Assembly (NCBI GenBank): GCA_044426235.1
Contig: JAWXUS010000062.1
Location: forward strand, 1-5,218
Direction of reading: 5' to 3'
Origin: JAGHEK01 sp044426235
GTDB taxonomy: Bacteria > Bacillota > Clostridia > Peptostreptococcales > Peptostreptococcaceae
Length of the DNA stretch: 5,218 nt
Below the pieces are notes generated by a model. That model was not told where the DNA came from. It saw only the letters and a list, made by a program, of their open reading frames with translations, and did not search any database. The position numbers were made by a program, and so were the translations under genes. This document shows, piece after piece, positions 1 through 5,218 of this stretch (position 1 is the stretch's first letter; each line of letters begins with the position of its first letter).

Positions 1-76
1 CAGGTACATTTTTAATTATTTGTTCTTTATCTAAAAAGAGGTTCATAGACACTATATCAGTGTCTATGAAATCCAT
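1..76 (-). CDS. Possible start of a further gene, cut by the window edge
   Basis: From ATG 76 the minus strand is open for 25 codons to the left edge, beginning MDFIDTDIVSMN and continuing LFLDKEQIIKNVP. AAGGA (85-81) lies 4 nt before the ATG, a short but usable spacing. The product is unrecognised. Two things count against it. A TATAAT at 91-86 with a good -35 would start transcription near 79, leaving the ribosome site outside that transcript. A perfect 29-nt dyad also covers codons 3-12, which looks more like an operator than coding sequence. If real, it could be a fourth operon gene translated from read-through mRNA. Confidence 0.35.
   Translation of the reverse strand, partial: MDFIDTDIVSMNLFLDKEQIIKNVP
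42..70. repeat. Perfect 12-bp-arm inverted repeat, operator-like
   Basis: TTCATAGACACT (42-53), loop ATATC, then AGTGTCTATGAA (59-70): all 12 pairs match, and four are G-C. It lies just downstream of a promoter-like sequence (113-86), where a repressor operator would be. The size and symmetry suit a dimeric repressor such as a TetR-family protein, but that is inference. As a minus-strand terminator it is weaker, because the T-run (TTTTT) starts four bases after the stem. Confidence 0.6.
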
Positions 77-85
77 ACTTTCCTT

Positions 86-113
86 ATTATAAAATAAAAT
101 TGAGTTTTGTAAA
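86..113 (-). promoter_or_regulatory. Promoter-like sequence downstream of the nuclease gene
   Basis: On the minus strand TTTACA (113-108, 5 of 6 consensus), a 16-bp spacer and a perfect TATAAT (91-86). It would drive whatever lies beyond the left edge. In DNA this AT-rich such matches arise by chance; the adjacent perfect dyad raises the likelihood. Confidence 0.45.
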
Positions 114-157
114 AGATTCAGATCTTATCTTTCAAATATATAAATTACTAATCTTAA

Positions 158-185
158 GATATAAAAATAATATTATTTTTATATC
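158..185. terminator. Perfect 28-bp AT palindrome at the nuclease stop, possible terminator
   Basis: GATATAAAAATAAT (158-171) is followed with no spacer by its exact reverse complement (172-185). It overlaps the TGA stop (186-184) of the nuclease. As RNA on the minus strand it gives a hairpin whose 3' side carries five U. The stem is A-U apart from one end pair and the following bases are not a U-run, so termination strength is doubtful. A 10-bp palindrome, ATCTTAAGAT (151-160), abuts it and could form an alternative fold. Confidence 0.4.
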
Positions 186-837
186 ATTTGTTACATATAT
201 TTTCAAATTCACAGTACTTACAATGTTTTTCATTGATATTATAAAATTTTTCTTGTTCTATATTCGCTACTAAATTAAATATATTTTTTTTATATTCTAA
301 GTGTTTCATTTTACTATGTTTAATAGTATATAACTTATTATCATCAACCTCAAAGAAATTAATAGATATATTAGAATAATCTATTTTTAAATCAAATAAT
401 TTTGGAATAACTTCATAACCTAAAAATAAATAGATTATTGTTTGCATTCTATCTTTATAATTTGGAGATAATCTTTTATTATTTTTAACCTTAGTTTTAA
501 AATCCCATATCTCGATTAAATCACCTTTAATCAAAACCAAATCGAATTTTGCATTAAAATTTTTATAATTTATTTCGTATTCAGGTAAAATAAAATCATA
601 ATCATCTAAATTAAATTTATTTTGTACATTTAAAAAAGCATTATAAAACTCGTGATCACTTTCTATAGTAGTATTTATTCCTAAGAAAAATCTCTCACAA
701 AGAAGATGAAAATAAGTTCCTTTTTCTAAATAATCAGTATCATTTTCTTTTTTCCAATAAATCTTGTCTATATATTTTGTTTTATATTTAACAGGACAGC
801 TTTTATATGTATTTAAAGCATTTTGACTATATTTCAT
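184..837 (-). CDS. RecB/Cas4-like PD-(D/E)XK nuclease with Fe-S cysteines
   Basis: 217 residues from ATG 837, with AAAGGAG (850-844) overlapping the end of the helicase and 6 nt from the ATG. Motifs in order: SQNALNTYKSCPVKYK with Cys14; GTYFH (His44); acidic LPEYE (86 or 88); FDLV with Asp99; WDFKTK with Asp112 and Lys114, giving the D...(D/E)xK metal-binding core; and MQTIIYLF with Gln132 and Tyr136, the usual QxxxY helix. The C-terminus CKYCEFENIC gives Cys206, Cys209 and Cys215. Together with Cys14 this is the C...CxxCx5C 4Fe-4S arrangement known in Cas4 and in the AddB nuclease domain. By family knowledge it should be a Mg- or Mn-dependent DNA exo- or endonuclease. There is no CRISPR array or other cas gene in the window, and the neighbour is a UvrD helicase, so an AddB-type end-processing role is more likely than spacer acquisition. 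It ends in TGA inside a palindrome. Confidence 0.9.
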   Translation of the reverse strand: MKYSQNALNTYKSCPVKYKTKYIDKIYWKKENDTDYLEKGTYFHLLCERFFLGINTTIESDHEFYNAFLNVQNKFNLDDYDFILPEYEINYKNFNAKFDLVLIKGDLIEIWDFKTKVKNNKRLSPNYKDRMQTIIYLFLGYEVIPKLFDLKIDYSNISINFFEVDDNKLYTIKHSKMKHLEYKKNIFNLVANIEQEKFYNINEKHCKYCEFENICNK

Positions 838-840
838 AAA

Positions 841-2955
841 TTACTCCTTTAAATTTTCTACGTGTATAGATAAATTTTGTGATAAATCATATCCATGTTT
901 CTCTGCAGCTGACTTTTGTTTTTCGGAATTAAAAGTACTATATGATAAATATAAACTCTCTTTTGCACGTGTAATTAAAACATATAATAATCTAAGTTTT
1001 TCATTTATAAGTTCAGTTTCTGCATCTTTAAAAAACTTATTTAAATCACTTGCACCATTGATACTCAAATCAATTTCATAATCAATAACTGCATCAGGAT
1101 TTTTAAAGTTAGGTTTTAAATAATAAGGCTCACAAGAAAAAGTTTTACTATTTTTTTTAGGAAAATTATAATCTGTAACACCAATTAAAAAAACTATATC
1201 CCATTCAAGTCCTTTTGATTTATGATGATTACAAACTGTAATTTGATGATCATCTTCATTTTCTAAAAAATTTGCATTTATTTCTATTACTCTATTAAAT
1301 AAAGTATGTTTTGAATCTTTACTAAGTTCTAAATATTTTTCTAAAGTATCAATACTTGGATTAATAAATTTTATATAGTATATTATATAGTCAAGAACAG
1401 ATTTTTCAAAATGTTTTAATTTCAATTTTTCTTTTATAAATAGAATTAAATTTTGTATACTTAAATCATCAAATTCTAAAATAGATTGTATTATTTTTAT
1501 ATAATTATCTAAATACTCGTAGTAAACATTCTCTTTTATGTCTTTATTTATTTCTCCATAGATTAAATCAATTGTAGTTACTCTTTCTATACTACTTAAA
1601 AATTCACTTAAACTATCATCAAATTTTTTACCTTCTCTTTTAAAAAATACATTTTCTAAAACATTTATAAGTTTATTAATATTAGTACAATCAATTAAGA
1701 AGTCAATTAATTTATATAAATCACAAACAACTTTATTATCTATATTTTTATGTCCTATTAGATTATGTGGTATTTCTTTAGCATTTAAAATCTTTGATGC
1801 CTCAGAAACTTGTTTAATAGTAGGAAATAAAATACCTATAGTTTTATCTTTATACTTTTGACTTAGAAGTAGTACTTTTTGTATATTTTTTTCTAATTCA
1901 TCTTCAGAAATTGTATACTTTTTCATTGTTATAATTACACCTTTTGGATTTTCTTTGAACCCTTTATTAGTCGGTACTGTGTCAATTATTACATTCTCAA
2001 GTGAATTAGGATAATTTAAGTATGAATTTTGCACTAATTTATTGGCTTTTTTTAGTATTTCTTTTGAACTTCTATTTGACATATTCATAGTAAAGTTTTG
2101 CTTATGCTCTTTAGTTTCTTCAATAAAACTTTTAAAAAATTTAGGATTGGAATTACTAAATGTTCCTGTAATACTTTGATTTATATCTCCAACTCTAACT
2201 AAGTTTCCACTACAAATAAGTTTGACAATTTTTCCTTGGATTTCATTAGAGTCTTGACACTCGTCTTCAAAAATATACTTATATCTCTTTTTAAATATAT
2301 TTCTTAACTCTTCATTTTCAACTAATAATTTATATGCTAAAACTAATAAATCATCATAATCTAATTTACCGTTACTATTTAATTCTCTTTCATATTGTTC
2401 ATAAACCATATATATAAAAGGTAAAAATTCACCTGTTATATTATCTTTGCATAAGTTAGTATATTTTATTTTAGAAATAGTACTTTTTACTAAAGTAAGA
2501 AATTTATCTTGCCAATCAGAGATAGTTTTTTCTCCTGCTTTTTCATTTAAATAATCATTATACTCAAAATTTAGAGAATCAACTATTTTTTTTATTATTT
2601 TCAATTGTTGATATTCATCCATTATCTCTACTTCATCAGAAATATTTAATAGCTCAGGTTTTTCCTTTATTATTTTAAATGCTAAAGAATGAATTGTCAT
2701 AGAATCAAATTTATTTTTTGCAGATATATTTTCTTCTTTAAGAAATCTTTTAATTCTAATATCAAAATTTTCAGATGCACTATTCATATAGCTAAGTATC
2801 AAAATTTTTTGTTTTCCAACTTCTTTTTCCTTTATAAGTTTTGTAGCTAAATGTGTCATTATAAAAGTTTTTCCTGCACCAGGAACTGCTTGTATACTCA
2901 TTTTACCTTTTTTATAATTAATAATATCTACTTGATCTGGTCTATATGTTATCAT
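841..2955 (-). CDS. UvrD/PcrA-type SF1A ATP-dependent DNA helicase
   Basis: 704 residues from ATG 2955. A TTG at 2961 adds two codons but lies only 1 nt from GGAG (2966-2963), whereas the ATG has a proper 7-nt spacing. All SF1A motifs are present, numbered from the ATG: Q motif RPDQ (about 5-8); Walker A AVPGAGKT (23-30, Lys29); Ia SYMNSASENF (about 55); Ib TIHS (about 87); Walker B/II EDECQD (about 230-235, catalytic Glu232); III GDINQSI (about 256); IV NRSS (about 294, Arg295); V HHKSKGLEWD (about 577); VI LRLLYVLITRAKE (about 654-666). It should therefore be an active ATPase that translocates 3'-5' on single-stranded DNA, as known for the family. Length is close to PcrA (about 720-740) and well short of AddA/RecB; the C-terminus carries no nuclease domain. 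The 2B-like stretch (about 430-570) is divergent. It overlaps the upstream frame by 14 nt and ends 3 nt before the nuclease, so it is probably the motor of a joint complex. Confidence 0.95.
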   Translation of the reverse strand: MITYRPDQVDIINYKKGKMSIQAVPGAGKTFIMTHLATKLIKEKEVGKQKILILSYMNSASENFDIRIKRFLKEENISAKNKFDSMTIHSLAFKIIKEKPELLNISDEVEIMDEYQQLKIIKKIVDSLNFEYNDYLNEKAGEKTISDWQDKFLTLVKSTISKIKYTNLCKDNITGEFLPFIYMVYEQYERELNSNGKLDYDDLLVLAYKLLVENEELRNIFKKRYKYIFEDECQDSNEIQGKIVKLICSGNLVRVGDINQSITGTFSNSNPKFFKSFIEETKEHKQNFTMNMSNRSSKEILKKANKLVQNSYLNYPNSLENVIIDTVPTNKGFKENPKGVIITMKKYTISEDELEKNIQKVLLLSQKYKDKTIGILFPTIKQVSEASKILNAKEIPHNLIGHKNIDNKVVCDLYKLIDFLIDCTNINKLINVLENVFFKREGKKFDDSLSEFLSSIERVTTIDLIYGEINKDIKENVYYEYLDNYIKIIQSILEFDDLSIQNLILFIKEKLKLKHFEKSVLDYIIYYIKFINPSIDTLEKYLELSKDSKHTLFNRVIEINANFLENEDDHQITVCNHHKSKGLEWDIVFLIGVTDYNFPKKNSKTFSCEPYYLKPNFKNPDAVIDYEIDLSINGASDLNKFFKDAETELINEKLRLLYVLITRAKESLYLSYSTFNSEKQKSAAEKHGYDLSQNLSIHVENLKE
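844..850 (-). promoter_or_regulatory. Ribosome binding site of the nuclease gene
   Basis: AAAGGAG, 6 nt before ATG 837, is formed by the last codons of the helicase gene immediately before its TAA. The layout implies coupled expression of helicase and nuclease. Confidence 0.8.
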
Positions 2956-3346
2956 CTTCAATCTCCACTTTTTTATTTAATAACTCACTAAAATAACTTT
3001 CTGAAATATACCCACTAACCGGCACCTCACACTCAAAACAAATTACCTTCTCTGTGGTATTTAATAGATTGTATAAGAGTTTATTAGTGTAGTATTTACT
3101 GTAATATTTATTCATATCGTCTGTAAAAGTATCATCATTAAAACTTTTTCTAAGAACTATTAAATTACTTAAATCTCTATCTATTTTAGTATCATAAATT
3201 TCATTTGTAGCATCAACTATTAACAATATTTTTTTATTTATATTACTATTTAAATATGTAATAGGACTTGATATAAGTATAAAATCATCATCTAAATTAG
3301 ATATCATAGTATTTGAATCTATAAAATTAAATAAATTATTATTCAA
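2942..3346 (-). CDS. C-terminal fragment of the inactive helicase-like subunit
   Basis: An open frame of 134 codons from a TTG at 3346; the frame is actually open from 3364, just after the amber codon. It probably has no start of its own: neither TTG 3346 nor the first ATG (3307-3305) has a Shine-Dalgarno sequence upstream. DDFILISSPITYL (about 19-31) and KKILLIVDATNEIY (about 38-51) resemble the core strands that precede the last domain of UvrD-like proteins, where a helicase would read ...TxHxxKGLEWxxVxL. DLSNLIVL, the Lys/Tyr-rich helix, and TEKVICFECEVPVSGY resemble the motif VI and closing-strand region, without the catalytic Arg pattern. It is in phase with the preceding gene. Its last codons contain the ribosome binding site and start of the helicase (14-nt overlap), so the two are probably translationally coupled. 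It could be a separate chain if reinitiation occurs. Confidence 0.6.
   Translation of the reverse strand: MNNNLFNFIDSNTMISNLDDDFILISSPITYLNSNINKKILLIVDATNEIYDTKIDRDLSNLIVLRKSFNDDTFTDDMNKYYSKYYTNKLLYNLLNTTEKVICFECEVPVSGYISESYFSELLNKKVEIEDDNI
2963..2966 (-). promoter_or_regulatory. Ribosome binding site deciding the helicase start
   Basis: GGAG is 7 nt from ATG 2955 but only 1 nt from the TTG at 2961, so the ATG is the start. The site lies inside the end of the upstream reading frame, the usual arrangement for translational coupling. Confidence 0.75.
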
Positions 3347-3364
3347 AATATTAATTACGAATAA

Positions 3365-4798
3365 CTATTTGTATAAATCATCTTTATCATCAAATATTAT
3401 ATTTGTAGTATCGATTAGATCTTCAAAAGCAGTAGCTATTTTAACACATAGTTGTAAATTTTTTCGACCATATTTTTTGTTTATTAAGTATTTTTCATAG
3501 AATTTATAGATAAATTCTTCTGGTGATAAAGCTTGCAAACTTCTTATATCATTAAATATTGTTTTAACAGATATATTTCTTTCATCAAACATTTTTTTTG
3601 CATTAATCTTATTGGTATCAAATAGAACTTCTATGAATGGATAATAAAACTTACTATAGAATGTTTTATCAATTATCTTATTATTGTCAATCTCTTTTTT
3701 ATCAAAATTATAATAAATACAAAGTGCAGTTATAGTGGCATTTATAAATTTATTGCAACTTAAAGTATCTATAATTTTATTGTTAAAGAATAGTGTATTA
3801 TTATATATATTTTTATTTTTAAGATTTTGTTCGATTAAATTAGTGTTTATAGGACAAATAATACCTATATCATTATTTTTATATCTTTTATCTTTTAGAA
3901 CCTGTATTTCACTTATAACCCTATCTAACATTTGATCAAAAAATATTTCTTGATAACAATCTTCTATTTTCTCACTAAAAGAATATATATCTGAAGTATT
4001 TATAAAATCTATATTATGATTTTTATAAATGTTTATATGTTCTTTATTTAATAAAACTTCTTCAACGTATTTTTTATCAAAATTATTGAAACTTGAATAA
4101 TCTTTATTTAAATCATAAAAACAATGAATACTACATCCAATACCCTTTAATTTTTCAATAAAATCTATTTGTGCAAAGTTTAATTTTTCTAAAGAATCAA
4201 TTATTATAGTTTTATTTTTTAGTCGATTCAAATAGTCTTTATTATTTAGTAAATAATTATTATATATAAAAATACTTAAAGAATCATCAAGTATTGATTT
4301 TCTTAAGAATGTTTCAAAGTAATCAATTATTATTTCATTCATTTCTTTAAATGGTTCTTCACTTATTTTATCTTTATAATCTTTTTTATTGTAAATTAAA
4401 GAACTTACTTCTTTGTAGTCTATCAAATTTTCACAACTTTTTCTTATATTGTTTAAAATTTGTTTTGATATACTTCTATCGCTACTTCTTAATTCATTGA
4501 AATATCCCTTTTCTATTCTCAATGAATTTACTTTTTTTAGTATAAATTCATCAACAAAAAGTGAATTGATAAATTTAGGTTCTTCTTTTCCAAGTAATTC
4601 AAAATCTATAAGTGGAAAATATACTTTTATTTCTTTCTTTATAAAATTATAATATGTGGTTATATCTAATTTTTCACTACAATCTAAATCTAAATTATCA
4701 ATATACTTATTTTTAATCATTGAATTTTCAACTAATAACAAAATATCTTTAGATTTATTATTGCTTATTAACTTTTTATATAAATTTATGCTATTCAC
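3365..4798 (-). CDS. Inactive SF1 (UvrD/AddB-like) helicase-fold protein, N-terminal part
   Basis: 477 residues, first gene of the operon. It starts at GTG 4798 with AAGGGG six bases upstream. The N-terminus (KDILLLVENS, about 18-26) is where an SF1 helicase would carry its Walker A, but no GxGK[ST] is present. At about 198-210 IIIDSLEKLNFAQ sits in the position and shape of motif II plus the trailing Gln (normally DExQDxxxxQ), with the catalytic Glu lost. It is followed by a strand and CFYDLNKDYSSF, like a degenerate motif III. NNDIGIICPI (about 308-317) resembles the start of the second RecA-like domain. The arrangement recalls the ATPase-dead helicase-like partners of UvrD helicases and the AddB helicase part. 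This is pattern recognition, not a database match. The likely role is a structural or DNA-scanning subunit for the downstream helicase and nuclease. It has no signal peptide or membrane segment, so it should be cytoplasmic. It ends at a TAG that appears to truncate a longer protein. Confidence 0.75.
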   Translation of the reverse strand: MNSINLYKKLISNNKSKDILLLVENSMIKNKYIDNLDLDCSEKLDITTYYNFIKKEIKVYFPLIDFELLGKEEPKFINSLFVDEFILKKVNSLRIEKGYFNELRSSDRSISKQILNNIRKSCENLIDYKEVSSLIYNKKDYKDKISEEPFKEMNEIIIDYFETFLRKSILDDSLSIFIYNNYLLNNKDYLNRLKNKTIIIDSLEKLNFAQIDFIEKLKGIGCSIHCFYDLNKDYSSFNNFDKKYVEEVLLNKEHINIYKNHNIDFINTSDIYSFSEKIEDCYQEIFFDQMLDRVISEIQVLKDKRYKNNDIGIICPINTNLIEQNLKNKNIYNNTLFFNNKIIDTLSCNKFINATITALCIYYNFDKKEIDNNKIIDKTFYSKFYYPFIEVLFDTNKINAKKMFDERNISVKTIFNDIRSLQALSPEEFIYKFYEKYLINKKYGRKNLQLCVKIATAFEDLIDTTNIIFDDKDDLYK

Positions 4799-4802
4799 AA
4801 AA

Positions 4803-4810
4803 CACCCCTT
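4803..4810 (-). promoter_or_regulatory. Ribosome binding site for the GTG start at 4798
   Basis: AAGGGGTG reads toward the GTG with six bases between GGGG and the start codon. It supports GTG 4798 over internal ATGs as the true start. Confidence 0.6.
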
Positions 4811-4834
4811 ATTAAGTTTAATTAGAATATATTA

Positions 4835-4863
4835 ATGGTACTATACACATATATCTATGTCAA
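4835..4863 (-). promoter_or_regulatory. Sigma-A-type promoter of the operon
   Basis: On the minus strand a perfect -35 TTGACA (4863-4858) is followed by a 17-bp spacer and TACCAT (4840-4835), which matches four of six bases of the -10 consensus. Transcription should begin near 4828, giving a leader of about 30 nt that contains the AAGGGG site of the first gene. No equally good promoter was seen between the genes, so this is probably the only strong promoter for all three. Confidence 0.7.
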
Positions 4864-4864
4864 T

Positions 4865-4908
4865 TTATATTATCAGTAATATATTTATAAAAATTATTGA
4901 TAATATAA
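4865..4908. repeat. Interrupted inverted repeat directly upstream of the operon promoter
   Basis: Arms TTATATTATCAGTAAT (4865-4880) and ATTATTGATAATATAA (4893-4908) are complementary at 15 of 16 positions, around a 12-nt centre. The dyad begins 1 bp upstream of the -35 box (4863-4858), so on the minus strand it covers roughly -37 to -80. It could be an operator or activator site, an AT-rich UP-type element, or a hairpin ending transcription that comes from outside. Confidence 0.55.
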
Positions 4909-5018
4909 TATTATAGATGATAAGATAGATAGAATTTTAAAAGAGAACTTACAAATATAGGACTTAAACATAATTTTCAGAATATTCACAACGAATTCAG
5001 TGATGAAACAAAAGACCT

Positions 5019-5086
5019 ATAATGCTTACGCCATTAAAAAAAATGTCACAATCAAATTTTTTTCGCTACGCTTAAAAAAGCATTAT
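5019..5086. repeat. Nested inverted repeat in the intergenic region
   Basis: Outer arms ATAATGCTT (5019-5027) and AAGCATTAT (5078-5086) are perfectly complementary. Inside them an eight-A run (5036-5043) faces a seven-T run (5057-5063). The segment also has the similar strings GCTTACGC (from 5024) and CGCTACGCTT (5064-5073), clearly richer in G and C than the surroundings. No T-run follows either side, so it is not an obvious terminator. It may be a structured RNA, a small repeat element, or a replication/partition site. Confidence 0.4.
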
Positions 5087-5218
5087 CCATTCACTTCGTT
5101 CATTCCTCTTGTTTGATTTGTAGCATAAACAATATCGCTTTTATAAACAAAAAACTTATTATGCAACACTCACGATTGATGAAGGTTAGTACAAACAACA
5201 AAAACTAATTAATAAATA
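5023..5218. other. Intergenic region without a convincing gene
   Basis: Together with the promoter region this makes about 420 bases without a supported gene. Both strands were read. A 37-codon plus frame from ATG 5003 (to 5116) and a 28-codon minus frame ending in GMNEVNG both lack a proper ribosome site before their starts and run through the inverted repeats, so they are taken as chance. The content is the repeat cluster described separately. The last 40 bases are A-rich with nothing recognisable. Confidence 0.5.
5119..5168. repeat. Second imperfect inverted repeat, arms about 10 bp
   Basis: TGTAGCATAA (5119-5128) and TTATGCAACA (5159-5168) pair at nine of ten positions across 30 nt. Just upstream, AATCAAA (5050-5056) is complementary to TTTGATT (5112-5118), so the stretch 5019-5168 can pair in several ways. 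No function is evident. Confidence 0.3.

Larger units (their letters stand above)
2942..4798 (-). pseudogene. Helicase-like subunit gene interrupted by one in-frame amber codon
   Basis: The 477-codon frame ending at TAG 3367-3365 and the frame ending at TAG 2944-2942 are in the same phase. Nothing but that single TAG separates them; reading through gives about 618 residues. The residues after the TAG (LFVINILNNNLFNF) continue a plausible helix. The two halves also match consecutive parts of one protein type: an SF1-helicase-like body with a decayed Walker B, then a core strand (DDFILISSP) and a closing domain with the IVDAT...LSNLIVL pattern. I see no ribosome binding site before the candidate restarts after the TAG (TTG 3346, ATG 3307). 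A point mutation in a formerly continuous gene is the simplest reading. Alternatives are a sequencing error, readthrough, or two chains made by reinitiation. The same gene also ends in TAG, which argues against TAG being reassigned here. Confidence 0.72.

Noticed and set aside
184..837. Cas4 of a CRISPR adaptation module
   Set aside because: No spaced direct-repeat array and no cas1 or cas2 in the window; a UvrD helicase is the immediate partner.
841..2955. Gabija GajB-type helicase
   Set aside because: The neighbours are an inactive helicase-like protein and a PD-(D/E)XK nuclease. No ATPase-TOPRIM GajA partner is present.
2956..2961. TTG at 2961 as the helicase start
   Set aside because: GGAG is only 1 nt away from it, while ATG 2955 has an ideal 7-nt spacing.
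3344..3367. TAG reassigned as a sense codon
   Set aside because: The same gene ends in TAG, the other genes end in TAA and TGA, and Trp is encoded by TGG, all consistent with the standard bacterial code.
3735..3935. 66-codon plus-strand open frame
   Set aside because: It lies entirely opposite the helicase-like gene, has the hydrophobic low-complexity content expected of an antisense frame in AT-rich DNA, and no ribosome site.
4449..4652. 67-codon plus-strand open frame
   Set aside because: It is antisense to the same gene, Ser/Phe/Leu-rich and without initiation signals; a shadow frame.
5019..5086. Terminal inverted repeats of an insertion sequence
   Set aside because: Arms of 9 bp enclose only 50 bp with no transposase and no flanking target duplication.
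5003..5116. 37-codon plus-strand frame from ATG 5003
   Set aside because: No Shine-Dalgarno sequence, and it runs straight through the inverted repeats; most likely chance.
5078..5167. 28-codon minus-strand frame ending GMNEVNG, and a short ATG frame with a GAGGA-like site inside it
   Set aside because: Very short, located in the repeat cluster, and the internal ATG frame has only six codons.

Overview
The window is very AT-rich DNA. All supported genes lie on the minus strand, with strong AGGAG-type ribosome binding sites, GTG/ATG starts and lysine-, asparagine- and isoleucine-rich proteins. Together these suggest a low-GC Firmicute, most likely Clostridium-like. No gene present fixes the species, and nothing proves whether this is chromosome, plasmid or prophage.

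Layout, in the direction of transcription (high to low coordinates). (1) About 5023-5218: no convincing gene, but a cluster of inverted repeats that is less AT-rich than its surroundings. (2) About 4865-4908: a long interrupted dyad directly upstream of a good promoter (TTGACA, 17 bp, TACCAT at 4863-4835). (3) 4798-2942: one helicase-like reading frame split by an in-frame TAG at 3367-3365 into a 477-residue part and a C-terminal part of about 134-140 residues. (4) 2955-841: a complete UvrD/PcrA-type SF1A helicase that overlaps the preceding frame by 14 nt. (5) 837-184: a small RecB/Cas4-like PD-(D/E)XK nuclease with four cysteines spaced for an iron-sulfur cluster, starting 3 nt after the helicase stop. 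(6) 184-1: a perfect 28-bp palindrome at the nuclease stop codon, then a second promoter-like sequence, a perfect 12-bp-arm dyad, and possibly the first codons of another gene leaving the left edge.

The three genes form one tight operon. Read together they look like a disassembled AddAB: an active UvrD motor (AddA-like, but without AddA's C-terminal nuclease), an ATPase-dead SF1-helicase-like subunit (AddB-like helicase part), and a free-standing Fe-S nuclease (AddB-like nuclease part). The likely activity is coupled unwinding and degradation or resection of DNA ends, either in repair/recombination or in defence against foreign DNA. The sequence does not decide which. The amber codon in the first gene means this copy may be decaying, may make the subunit as two chains, or may contain a base error.
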